Assembly: GCA_025450355.1 (NCBI GenBank)
Contig: JANWHR010000157.1
Span: 1-31,117 of the forward strand
Reading direction: 5' to 3'
DNA length: 31,117 nucleotides
Source of the DNA: Micropepsaceae bacterium
Lineage (GTDB): Bacteria; Pseudomonadota; Alphaproteobacteria; Micropepsales; Micropepsaceae
Each line of letters begins with the position of its first letter. Position 1 is the first letter of the stretch. Position numbers and translations under genes: made by a program. The notes under the pieces are model-generated. The model made no database searches. It was not told where the DNA came from and saw nothing but the letters and a program-made list of their open reading frames with translations. Shown here piece by piece: positions 24,515 to 31,117 of this stretch.

Positions 24515-25470
24515 AATCTGCGGCGAAACGCACTGCTACGATGATCGATTCTGCCACTGAGGATTTCACGGACGCCCTGCTCGAAGGCCTCCGTACGGCG
24601 CCGAAGTCAATCCCGTGCAAGTATTTGTACGACGAAGCCGGCGCCCGGCTATTTGACCAGATTTGCATGCTTCCGGAATATTACCCGGCGCGCACGGAAA
24701 CTTCTTTGCTGCGCGCGCACGCGGCAGAAATCGCGGCGCTTGGTGGCGCCGGCGTCGAAATCATGGAATTTGGCGCGGGCTGTGGCGAGAAAATCCGTAT
24801 CCTGCTCGACGCAATGGACCGGCCGCGTGCATACATTCCGGTCGATATTGCGGAAACCTGGCTCAGAACCGCAGTCAAACGGTTGGCGCGTCATTATCCC
24901 GAACTGCGAATTTATCCAACTGTCGGCGATTTCGCCTCGCCCTTGCCCTGGCCCACACGCTCGGATCACCGCCGTATCGGGTTTTTTCCGGGTTCCACGA
25001 TCGGTAACTTCACTCCTGCAGGGGCACGCCAATTCCTTGTGGGCCTGGCCGGCATCTTGCACGGCGGCGCTCTTCTGATCGGCGTCGATCTTGTCAAGGA
25101 TCCCGCGATATTGCACGCTGCATATAACGACGCGGCGGGGATAACCGCGGCATTCAATTGCAATCTGCTTGCGCGCGCCAATCGTGAGTTGAACGCCTAT
25201 TTTGATCTCACGGGCTTTTCACATTATGCATTCTACAACGCGCGGGAACATCGCATCGAAATGCATCTGGTCAGCAGGAAGGCGCAACTCGCTGCGATTT
25301 CCGGCAACGCAATCACTTTTGCAGAAGGTGAAACAGTGATTACCGAATATTCGTACAAATATACGGTAGGGGAGTTTCAGGCACTGGCAGCATCTGCGGG
25401 ATTCAGTCCGCGTCACGTTTGGTGCGATCCGGAACGCCTCTTCAGCGTGCACTGGCTGGGGGCGCCGTAA
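24511..25470 (+). CDS. egtD: L-histidine N-alpha-methyltransferase EgtD
   Basis: 319 residues from TTG 24511, which overlaps the egtB stop (TTGA); ATG 24541 would give 309 residues. EgtD signatures: PKSIPCKYLYDEAGARLFD, LPEYYPARTE, the SAM loop EFGAGCGEKIRILL, VDIAETWL, FFPGSTIGNFTP, LLIGVDLVKDP and ITEYSYKYT near the C-terminus. It trimethylates histidine with S-adenosylmethionine to hercynine, the substrate of EgtB. The two genes together are the minimal core for ergothioneine. It is the last gene of the tkt-to-egtD run; its TAA (25468-25470) directly abuts the stop codon of the convergent binding-protein gene, leaving no room for a terminator between them. Confidence 0.94.
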   Translation: MKSAAKRTATMIDSATEDFTDALLEGLRTAPKSIPCKYLYDEAGARLFDQICMLPEYYPARTETSLLRAHAAEIAALGGAGVEIMEFGAGCGEKIRILLDAMDRPRAYIPVDIAETWLRTAVKRLARHYPELRIYPTVGDFASPLPWPTRSDHRRIGFFPGSTIGNFTPAGARQFLVGLAGILHGGALLIGVDLVKDPAILHAAYNDAAGITAAFNCNLLARANRELNAYFDLTGFSHYAFYNAREHRIEMHLVSRKAQLAAISGNAITFAEGETVITEYSYKYTVGEFQALAASAGFSPRHVWCDPERLFSVHWLGAP

Positions 25471-26406
25471 CTAGCCGTTCCAGACGTCACGGAACTGCGT
25501 CGCAACAACGTCGGTGTAATCGGGGTTGCCTTTGAGTATTCCCACGTCGCGCGAGAACTGATTCATTCCGGAAACAAATTCCGGCGAAATTGCCGCGTCG
25601 TACCAGGGCAGGTCGCGTGCAATCAATGGCACGATCAGGGGCGCTTCAGCGGGCGGGAAAAGCCTGTCTCCAACCGCTCTGGCCCGCGATGGATCCGCAC
25701 GCAAAGCTTTCTGTGTTTTGACAAGTGCGCGCACCGCCGCCGTCGCGATTTCCGGTTCGGTTTCGATCAGGCGTGTCGTCGCCGCCAGCGAAGCCATCGT
25801 GTAGTTGAAGCATTCTTTCGGCCCATCGCCACGCCGGACGTCCAGCACGACGGTGCCGGTGCCGCTGCGCACGGCGACCTCGGCGCCCATGCCATTGGCC
25901 CAGAAGCCGTCGATCTTTTGCGCTTCCAGAGCCCGCGCCGCGGTCACGCCGAAATTTACCCCGGCACCCTGCGCGCCAGGCACCGGGGCAATCCGCACAT
26001 CATCCCGGACCTCGACAATGCCCGCCGCGCGCAGCAACTGCCGCAGGCCGAGATCGACCCAGGGCGCCGCGCCGATGCTCCGGCCCTTGACGCAGTTCAC
26101 ATCGCCGCGCCGGCAATTCAGGCGCGAGTGCATCACCAGAAACCAGTACATCCCCTGTCCCTGCGCACACAGAAGCTTCACGCCCCGCCATTCCGGAAAG
26201 GCCGACAGCGCGGAATGTGCCGATCCCCCGACGAAATCCACCGCTCCGTCCCGCATGGCCGCATAGGCCTTATCCACCGGAAAGACCAACTCGACCGACG
26301 CATCGATCCCTTCTTCGCGAAAGAATCCGAGCTCGACCGCCGCCACGGCCGGAAAATAGGAATTCGAAATCAGGTCGGGGATGGCCAGCTTGATCCGGCG
26401 GCTCAT
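25471..26406 (-). CDS. NMT1/THI5-like substrate-binding protein without a signal peptide
   Basis: 311 residues on the minus strand. The sequence has the periplasmic-binding-protein type 2 pattern of NMT1/THI5, SsuA and NrtA relatives: SYFPAVAAVELGFFREEGID near the N-terminus, AMRDGAVDFVGGSAHSAL, and GRSIGAAPWVDLGLRQLL at the domain crossover. The N-terminus MSRRIKLAIPDLI goes straight into the first beta strand, and no hydrophobic export signal is visible; an extension is excluded because ATG 26406 overlaps the cupin stop by 4 nt (ATGA). No permease or ATPase gene is nearby. It could be a cytoplasmic ligand binder, an enzyme of the THI5 kind, or a binding protein whose signal was lost. It ends in TAG. 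It is the third gene of the DUF2848-cupin unit; the ligand is unknown. Confidence 0.8.
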   Translation of the reverse strand: MSRRIKLAIPDLISNSYFPAVAAVELGFFREEGIDASVELVFPVDKAYAAMRDGAVDFVGGSAHSALSAFPEWRGVKLLCAQGQGMYWFLVMHSRLNCRRGDVNCVKGRSIGAAPWVDLGLRQLLRAAGIVEVRDDVRIAPVPGAQGAGVNFGVTAARALEAQKIDGFWANGMGAEVAVRSGTGTVVLDVRRGDGPKECFNYTMASLAATTRLIETEPEIATAAVRALVKTQKALRADPSRARAVGDRLFPPAEAPLIVPLIARDLPWYDAAISPEFVSGMNQFSRDVGILKGNPDYTDVVATQFRDVWNG

Positions 26407-26798
26407 GCCCGCTGCATCCTGCTTTCGTCGTAATAGTGGATTTCAAACAGCAAGCAGCCCTTTTCCGATTTGAACGGACCGTGGTGAACGCCGGGCGGCC
26501 GGCAGGCATAGGTGGGACTGAGGAATGGTTCGCCGCCGTTTCCCTGCGCATCATTGCCAACCGTGAGATCGCCGGAAAGCAGATAAACCTCTTCCCAATG
26601 GTCGTGCACGAAGGGTGCGGCGGTAAACACTCCGGCCTCGAATCGAAGCAGGCGTGTGCGGCTGCCGGACTTTCTGAATTCGTCGATGTCGCTCGCGAGA
26701 ATCTTCTGCTTGATTCCTTCCGGGTAACCCTCCGGGGTCGCCCAGCCGGATTTCATGTCGAGTGCAAGAAATTCGATGTGAGGTTTGTTCATGGCCAT
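26403..26798 (-). CDS. Cupin-domain protein
   Basis: 131 residues from ATG 26798; a second ATG two codons on (26792) is also possible. A G6 run at 26804-26809 serves as ribosome-binding site. One small cupin barrel is visible, with metal-ligand candidates His65 and His67 in APFVHDHWEEVYLLSGDL plus Glu69 or Glu70, and the second-motif His in RPPGVHHGPF. The barrel ends with LLFEIHYYDES. By family such proteins are metal-dependent dioxygenases, isomerases, or sensors; ChrR-like and quercetinase-like proteins share the pattern. No specific function can be given. It lies 12 nt after the DUF2848 gene and overlaps the binding-protein gene by 4 nt, so the three are probably co-translated and may act on one substrate. 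Confidence 0.8.
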   Translation of the reverse strand: MAMNKPHIEFLALDMKSGWATPEGYPEGIKQKILASDIDEFRKSGSRTRLLRFEAGVFTAAPFVHDHWEEVYLLSGDLTVGNDAQGNGGEPFLSPTYACRPPGVHHGPFKSEKGCLLFEIHYYDESRMQRA

Positions 26799-26810
26799 GC
26801 GGTCCCCCCT

Positions 26811-27500
26811 TCAGCCCGCCACCGGTAGAGTGAAAACATCAGTGCCGTGCGCGATCTTTTTCTTGCGCACGGGATCTTCCAGTTCGAAATCAAAGCGGTC
26901 GGCAGGTCTCACGCCGCCATGGGCCGCCAGCGTACCGCAGAACATCATGGTTCGTTCCGGAAGTGTGCGGCCGATATGCGCAATCAGCTCTTCGGGGTGA
27001 AGGATCGCGCTGACGGCGCCTTCCTGGTACAGCGCCCGATGGCCATCGCTGGTCGCGTAAGACCTCAGGATCAGCCGGTCCCAATGGGCGGCGACATCAG
27101 CAAAAGCCCAGAACGCGGGAGCCAACGGCTTATCGCACATCTGCTTTGAGAGCGCGATGCCATGGGTTTCCGCCTCGCGGTCCGTGTGGTCTGAACCCGT
27201 GCCGGCCCACAGCTGCCCCTGCCACTGGAGAAGCACGAATTCCACTTCGCCGCTCGAATGTTCGCCTAGCACCTGAATGGAAGATGCGGTCGTCAGGCGG
27301 GCGGCCGACACGCGGTAGAAAACCGGAACCGAAGCCGGTCGTTTGACGCCGATCGCTTCCAACTCGCGAATGTGGTGTTCGACGGCGGCTGTATCGCGCC
27401 CGGTCCAGCCTGCAATGATCAGGTTTTCCACGGTAATTGTCGCGGAAACGGGCGCATCGTCGCCGGCGGACAGGGTTGCCGAAAAGGTCTTGCCAGCCAT
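26811..27500 (-). CDS. DUF2848-family protein
   Basis: 229 residues from ATG 27500, supported by GAGG 5 nt upstream and by homology beginning near there; upstream in-frame starts at 27533 and 27599 lack ribosome-binding sites. I recognise the DUF2848 pattern: TVENLIIAGWTGRD, AAVEHHIRELEAIGV, PVFYRVSAARLTTA, LGEHSSGEVEFVL, the highly conserved GTGSDHTDREAE, SKQMCDKP and ALYQEGAVSAIL. The fold may be related to fumarylacetoacetate hydrolases, but I am not certain of that. The SDHTDRE segment looks like a metal or active site (inference). No established reaction is known to me. It is the first gene of the minus-strand unit with the cupin and the binding protein, and divergent from the tandem VOC gene. 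Confidence 0.8.
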   Translation of the reverse strand: MAGKTFSATLSAGDDAPVSATITVENLIIAGWTGRDTAAVEHHIRELEAIGVKRPASVPVFYRVSAARLTTASSIQVLGEHSSGEVEFVLLQWQGQLWAGTGSDHTDREAETHGIALSKQMCDKPLAPAFWAFADVAAHWDRLILRSYATSDGHRALYQEGAVSAILHPEELIAHIGRTLPERTMMFCGTLAAHGGVRPADRFDFELEDPVRKKKIAHGTDVFTLPVAG

Positions 27501-27505
27501 CTTTA

Positions 27506-27509
27506 CCTC
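27506..27509 (-). promoter_or_regulatory. Ribosome-binding site deciding the DUF2848 start
   Basis: The minus strand reads GAGG five nt before ATG 27500-27498. Earlier in-frame starts have no such site. Confidence 0.65.
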
Positions 27510-27571
27510 GCCAAAAATGCGCTGTTTTGCCATCGCACGACAAGGCGGAGGCGTCAAATACGGATCGGCCG

Positions 27572-27600
27572 CTGACAAGATGCGGCGATTGCGCCACAAT
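27572..27600 (+). promoter_or_regulatory. Likely sigma-70 type promoter of the tandem VOC gene
   Basis: CTGACA (27572-27577, 5 of 6 to TTGACA) and CACAAT (27595-27600, 4 of 6 to TATAAT) are separated by 17 bases. Transcription would start near 27607. GGAGGG at 27614-27619 and ATG 27624 follow. Confidence 0.45.
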
Positions 27601-27623
27601 CAGCCGTTCAACCGGAGGGTCAA

Positions 27624-28439
27624 ATGTCCGCGCGCATCAATCACGTTGCGATCACCAGCGACTATTACGCCGTGAACGCCCGTTTCTACGAATCGCTGTT
27701 CGGGATGCGGCCCGGCAGGAAGACGCTGCCGCCATCGCGCGCGACTTCCCTGGGCGATGGTTATGTCGGGATGACGCATATTCCGCGGCGCGACGGCCGA
27801 ACAGCAGGGCTCGATCATTTCGGGAGGGAGGTGGATGACATCGAGGACACGATAGCCCGGATTCAAAAGTTCGACCCGGAGCTTTCGGCGCTGAAGCGGC
27901 CACCGATCCGGCCCTATGCCGCCTACAGCACGCACGATCCCGACAGCAATATTTTCGATTTGTCACAGCGCAACATCGGCTTCCAAAAGGACGTCTATGC
28001 CGAAAATACCGGCGAAGAGGCGCGTGCGCGCACGATCGGTCATATTGCGCTGCGCACCCGCCATGCCGAACGCTGCGCCCAGTTTTACGCGGAGGTCTTT
28101 GGCCTTGCGCTGTTGAACCGGCCGAGCGACGGCAATTTTTATCTGACCGACGGCCGCGTAACGCTCGCCGTGCTGCAATGGAAACTGTCCGATTATTACG
28201 GAATGGATCCTGCGCGACTGGGACTCGACCATATCGGGTTTCGCGTGGAAAGCGTCGATGCGGTCAAGCGCGACCTCGAATATCTGATCGGCGAAAACCC
28301 GCATCTGCGTGGGCGCGCGCTTGGCTACGGCAGTGAAGGTGAAGCACGGCTGAAGCTGTTCAAACAGTGCCCCTTCGGCGACCACCATTTCACCGATATG
28401 GAGGGCGTCTATATCGATGTCGCGGAGGCCGCGGCGTAA
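27624..28439 (+). CDS. Tandem VOC-domain protein (glyoxalase/extradiol dioxygenase superfamily)
   Basis: 271 residues from ATG 27624 with a strong GGAGGG site 4 nt upstream. Two VOC modules are visible. The first (~1-120) has His7 in RINHVAI, His65 in GLDHFGREV and DPDSNIFDL at its end. The second (~135-271) has His140 in TIGHIALRTRH, His203 in GLDHIGFRVES and DMEGVYIDV at its end. The repeated H...LDH(F/I)G...D spacing shows an internal duplication, and the usual closing Glu of the metal site is Asp-like in both halves. By family these are metal-dependent ring-cleaving dioxygenases, lyases or isomerases; the substrate is unknown. It is convergent with the small membrane-protein gene, with 5 nt between stops. 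The context with hyuAB suggests catabolism. Confidence 0.82.
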   Translation: MSARINHVAITSDYYAVNARFYESLFGMRPGRKTLPPSRATSLGDGYVGMTHIPRRDGRTAGLDHFGREVDDIEDTIARIQKFDPELSALKRPPIRPYAAYSTHDPDSNIFDLSQRNIGFQKDVYAENTGEEARARTIGHIALRTRHAERCAQFYAEVFGLALLNRPSDGNFYLTDGRVTLAVLQWKLSDYYGMDPARLGLDHIGFRVESVDAVKRDLEYLIGENPHLRGRALGYGSEGEARLKLFKQCPFGDHHFTDMEGVYIDVAEAAA

Positions 28440-28444
28440 GCGGG

Positions 28445-28744
28445 CTAGCCGGCAAAGGCCGTCAGGTACACCGCAGAAGCGACAAAAAACGCGGTCACCG
28501 CAGCGACGGTGACGTAAGGCCCGAAAAGCTCCATCAGCGCCAGCGGATAGGTGAGATCGCCTGGTTGAGCTTCACCCACGAACGGAATGCGCAGGGGCTC
28601 TCCACGAAGGAAGCGGCCCATGTCCTGGACGAACATTCCGCCCACGACAAAAAAAAGCGTCATGGCGATGGCCAACCACAGAACGTACCAAAGCACCGGG
28701 TTCAAGCGCCTGCTCCAATCGGAAGCCCGCCGCCGCATTAGCAC
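28445..28744 (-). CDS. Small protein with two predicted membrane helices, family unknown
   Basis: 99 residues from GTG 28744, chosen because GGCGG lies 7 nt upstream; ATG 28738 (97 residues) is close behind. The N-terminus is strongly basic (MRRRASDWSRRLN), then a hydrophobic helix around VLWYVLWLAIAMTLFFVVGG, a short loop with MFVQDMGRFLRGEP, and a second hydrophobic segment near the C-terminus (PYVTVAAVTAFFVASAVYL). The basic N-terminus suggests that both ends face the cytoplasm. I do not recognise the family. The stop is TAG. It is divergent from hyuA (~140 bp) and convergent with the VOC gene. It is supported as a gene by the ribosome-binding site and membrane pattern, not by homology. 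Confidence 0.55.
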   Translation of the reverse strand: MLMRRRASDWSRRLNPVLWYVLWLAIAMTLFFVVGGMFVQDMGRFLRGEPLRIPFVGEAQPGDLTYPLALMELFGPYVTVAAVTAFFVASAVYLTAFAG

Positions 28745-28886
28745 ATTTTTGCCGCCTTTCGATCCGGCGGCCGGACGTAGCGGCACCAGGCCGCATCACG
28801 ACTTCGTTTGCGCAACTGCAAAGCCGTGGCTTGTTGCGAGCATGGGGTCACGCTAAACCGGGGAGCGTGCCGGTGCAGAATTGCAG

Positions 28887-30947
28887 ATGAGCTTCCGCGT
28901 AACCGTCGATACCGGAGGGACATTCTCTGACTTCGTCTATTTCGACGAAGAGTTGCGGCAAATCTCGATCGCTAAAGTGCCGTCCACGCCGGATGACCCA
29001 TCGCGGGCCATTCTCGCCGGGATCGGATTGCTGCTGGGCAAGGGAGTGCCGGCTTCGGACGTTGGCTATTTCTGTCATGGCACGACCGTCGGCACCAACG
29101 CGCTGCTGGAAGGCAAAGGGGCGCGCACCGCGCTTCTGGTGACCAAAGGGTTTCGTGGAATTTATGAAGTCGCCGAACAATGCCGCCCGCACGGATCAGC
29201 GATTTTCGACATTTTTTACGAACGTCCCGCACCGCTTGTGCCGCCGCTGCTGACCGGAGAGGTGGCCGAGCGTGTCGGCGCGTCGGGCGAGGTCCTGCAG
29301 CCGCTCGATGAAGCGGCGCTGAGATCAACGATACGCCAGCTTGCCCGTCATTCCCCGCAAGCCATGGCCGTGTGCCTGCTGTTCTCCTTTTTGCGGCCCG
29401 AGCATGAGCAGCGCGCGCGCGCGATCATCGCGCAGGAAATCCCGAACTGCGCCGTCTCCCTGTCATCCGAAATCCTGCCGCAGATCCGTGAGTATTACCG
29501 CCTCTCGACCACGGTGATTAACGCCTGTCTTCAGCCGATTCTCGCCCATTACATCGGCAGTCTCGACAGCCGCCTGTCAGACGCCGGAATTGATACGCCG
29601 CAAAAATATGTCATGCAGTCCAATGGCGGCATGGCGAATTTTTCCACCAGCGCAACACATTCCGTTGCCACCGTGCTGTCTGGCCCTGCCGGCGGTGTCA
29701 CTGCGAGCGTACAGGTCTCGCGGGCCACGGGCCTGCAGAATCTGGTGACTTTCGACATGGGCGGCACTTCCTGCGACGTGGCGCTGATCCGCAACGGCGT
29801 CCCTGCGCTGCAGCATCGCGGAAAAATCGACGGGCGCGACATTTCTCTCCCGATGCTCGACATCCACACCGTCAGTGCCGGTGGCGGCACGCTCGCCCGC
29901 GTAGATCGCTTCGGTCAGCTTGTGGTCGGACCGGACAGTGCGGGCGCGGTTCCGGGCCCGGCCTGTTATGGGCGCGGGGGAACGGAGCCCACGATCACGG
30001 ATTGCAATCTCGTGCTCGGCTATCTCGGAGAAAGCAATTTCCTCGGCGGACAGATGAGGCTGCATCCCGCCGCCGCGCAACGCGCCATCGAATCGCAGGT
30101 GGCGCAAAAACTGGGATTGAGCACGCTGGAGGCCGCCGAGGGAGTCATCCGCGTGATCAACGTGAAAATGCAGGAGGCGATCAAGTCGATCTCCACCATG
30201 CGCGGTCATGATCCGCGCGAATTCCATCTGCTCGCATTTGGCGGCGCCGGTCCTTTGCACGCGGGCTCCCTCGCCGCGGAACTGGGAATGGCGGGTGTCG
30301 TCGTGCCGCTCTATCCCGGTGTTCATTCGGCGATGGGTCTGCTGATGTCCGATGTGCGGCATGATTATATCCGTTCACGGATGGTCGCCCTGGACCGGAT
30401 CGCACCCGAAGAGTTCCAGAGCGCGTTTGGCGAGCTGGAGAGCCATGCCATGCGGGATTTGCGCGACGAAGGATTCCCGTCTTCCCGCATCTCGCTCGAA
30501 CGCTCACTGGATTTGCGCTATGCCGGACAGGGATACGAGCTGACGGTTCCGTGCGTGGGCGCGCTTGAACGCGCTGGCATCGTGCGCTTGCGCGAGAAGT
30601 TCGACGACGAGCACCGCCGCCTGTTCGGCCATATGGCGCCCGATGAAACGGTTGAAATCGTCTCCTTCCGAATTTGCGGCACCGGCCGTCTTCCCCCGGT
30701 ACCATTTCCGGCATTCCGGAACGAAGGGCGTGCGCTCAGCGATGCACGGCGGCAAATCCGCCGCGTCTGCTTTGCCGGCGTGATGCTGGACTGCCCGGTC
30801 TATCAGCGCGAATTGCTGGATGTCGGCCATTTTTTCACCGGTCCCGCCATTGTCGATCAGCTGGACGCGACCACCGTGATCCCGCCGGGTCAGACAGTCC
30901 GTGTCGATGAATTCAGGAATCTGATCATCACTGCCGGGAATGCTTGA
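28887..30947 (+). CDS. hyuA: Hydantoinase/oxoprolinase family protein, subunit A
   Basis: 686 residues from ATG 28887 (family starts typically as M-S-x-R-V-x-V-D-T-G-G-T-F). Signatures: VTVDTGGTFSDFV at the N-terminus (phosphate-binding loop of the ASKHA-like ATPase fold), CHGTTVGTNALLEGKGA, LVTKGFRGIYEVAEQ, the central QSNGGMANF, TFDMGGTSCDVALI and AFGGAGPLHAGSLA. By family it is the ATP-binding subunit of N-methylhydantoinase, 5-oxoprolinase, caprolactamase or acetone-carboxylase-like enzymes; the substrate cannot be read from the sequence. No strong ribosome-binding site is visible. Its TGA is one base from the hyuB start, so the two are co-translated. The length is normal and the frame intact. 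Confidence 0.93.
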   Translation: MSFRVTVDTGGTFSDFVYFDEELRQISIAKVPSTPDDPSRAILAGIGLLLGKGVPASDVGYFCHGTTVGTNALLEGKGARTALLVTKGFRGIYEVAEQCRPHGSAIFDIFYERPAPLVPPLLTGEVAERVGASGEVLQPLDEAALRSTIRQLARHSPQAMAVCLLFSFLRPEHEQRARAIIAQEIPNCAVSLSSEILPQIREYYRLSTTVINACLQPILAHYIGSLDSRLSDAGIDTPQKYVMQSNGGMANFSTSATHSVATVLSGPAGGVTASVQVSRATGLQNLVTFDMGGTSCDVALIRNGVPALQHRGKIDGRDISLPMLDIHTVSAGGGTLARVDRFGQLVVGPDSAGAVPGPACYGRGGTEPTITDCNLVLGYLGESNFLGGQMRLHPAAAQRAIESQVAQKLGLSTLEAAEGVIRVINVKMQEAIKSISTMRGHDPREFHLLAFGGAGPLHAGSLAAELGMAGVVVPLYPGVHSAMGLLMSDVRHDYIRSRMVALDRIAPEEFQSAFGELESHAMRDLRDEGFPSSRISLERSLDLRYAGQGYELTVPCVGALERAGIVRLREKFDDEHRRLFGHMAPDETVEIVSFRICGTGRLPPVPFPAFRNEGRALSDARRQIRRVCFAGVMLDCPVYQRELLDVGHFFTGPAIVDQLDATTVIPPGQTVRVDEFRNLIITAGNA

Positions 30948-30948
30948 G

Positions 30949-31117
30949 ATGAGGCGCGATCCGTCCCTGACCCCTGGCGCGGTGGAACTGGAGATCATCA
31001 AATCCAGCCTCTCCGGCATTGTCCAGGAGATGCAGAATTCCCTGTTTCGTACCGGCTATTCAACCATCGTGCGGGAATCGCAGGATGCGTCTTGCGCGGT
31101 AATGGACACCGCGGCGC
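30949..31117 (+). CDS. hyuB: Hydantoinase/oxoprolinase family protein, subunit B (5' end only)
   Basis: 56 codons from ATG 30949 run to the right edge. The visible N-terminus contains GAVELEIIKSSLSGIVQEMQ, LFRTGYSTIVRESQDASCAV and MD, matching the start of HyuB subunits (family pattern LEIIxxxL..IxEEM...RTxYSxxIxE..D.SCAxxD). It forms a complex with HyuA and completes the ATP-dependent amide or lactam hydrolase. It begins one base after the hyuA stop. The rest lies beyond the window. Confidence 0.88.
   Translation, partial: MRRDPSLTPGAVELEIIKSSLSGIVQEMQNSLFRTGYSTIVRESQDASCAVMDTAA

Noticed and set aside
28443..28450. The 8-base palindrome GGCTAGCC between the VOC and membrane-protein genes, considered as a terminator or operator
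   Set aside because: It has no loop, no T-run and lies partly on a stop codon; short palindromes of this size occur by chance.
29577..30362. A 261-codon minus-strand frame opposite hyuA
   Set aside because: Shadow of HyuA; His/Arg-rich without a domain pattern or start signal.
1..31117. Complete reassignment of TAG to an amino acid
   Set aside because: Four genes end with TAG at family-plausible C-termini, and reading through in the binding-protein and membrane-protein genes would append long antisense sequence of neighbouring genes.

Overview
The window is a GC-rich (about 60 % by eye), tightly packed bacterial chromosome segment. Overlapping start/stop codons, TGA-dominated termination and the gene content suggest a proteobacterium, most likely an alphaproteobacterium. 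The supporting genes are a GlgE with a long N-terminal extension, a TreS-maltokinase fusion, a transaldolase-Pgi fusion, a short NAD-type 6-phosphogluconate dehydrogenase and an EgtB-EgtD pair. The assignment is inferred from gene families only; there is no rRNA or other marker here. I see no tRNA, rRNA, CRISPR array, insertion sequence or phage gene.

Layout. (1) 1-1301: a hemerythrin-type HHE protein running off the left edge on the minus strand, divergent from a UdgX-type uracil-DNA glycosylase. (2) 1349-13951, plus strand: glgE, treS-mak, glgB, glgX and malQ, all touching or overlapping. This is the GlgE route of alpha-glucan synthesis (trehalose to maltose to maltose-1-phosphate to glucan to branched glucan) plus glucan debranching and disproportionation. 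(3) pgm on the minus strand, overlapping malQ tail to tail by 6 bases; it links glucose-1-P with glucose-6-P. (4) 15850-25470, plus strand: tkt, tal-pgi, gnd, zwf, egtB and egtD, a run that couples the pentose-phosphate pathway (NAD(P)H supply) to ergothioneine synthesis. (5) 25471-31117: an accessory, probably catabolic region. It has a minus-strand unit (DUF2848 protein, cupin, periplasmic-binding-protein-like protein without a signal peptide), a plus-strand tandem-VOC protein, a small two-helix membrane protein, and a hydantoinase/oxoprolinase pair hyuA-hyuB cut by the right edge.

The most unusual observation is that two otherwise intact large enzymes each carry one in-frame amber codon (TAG): glgE at 3416-3418 and tal-pgi at 18854-18856. 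In both cases the frame continues straight through with full family conservation and no frameshift. TAG also serves as an apparently genuine terminator for udgX, zwf, the binding-protein gene and the membrane-protein gene, so wholesale reassignment is unlikely. Amber suppression or readthrough, recent nonsense mutation, and sequencing or assembly error remain as explanations. A second notable point is that the N-terminal extension of GlgE looks like a degenerate, catalytically dead copy of its own GH13 barrel.
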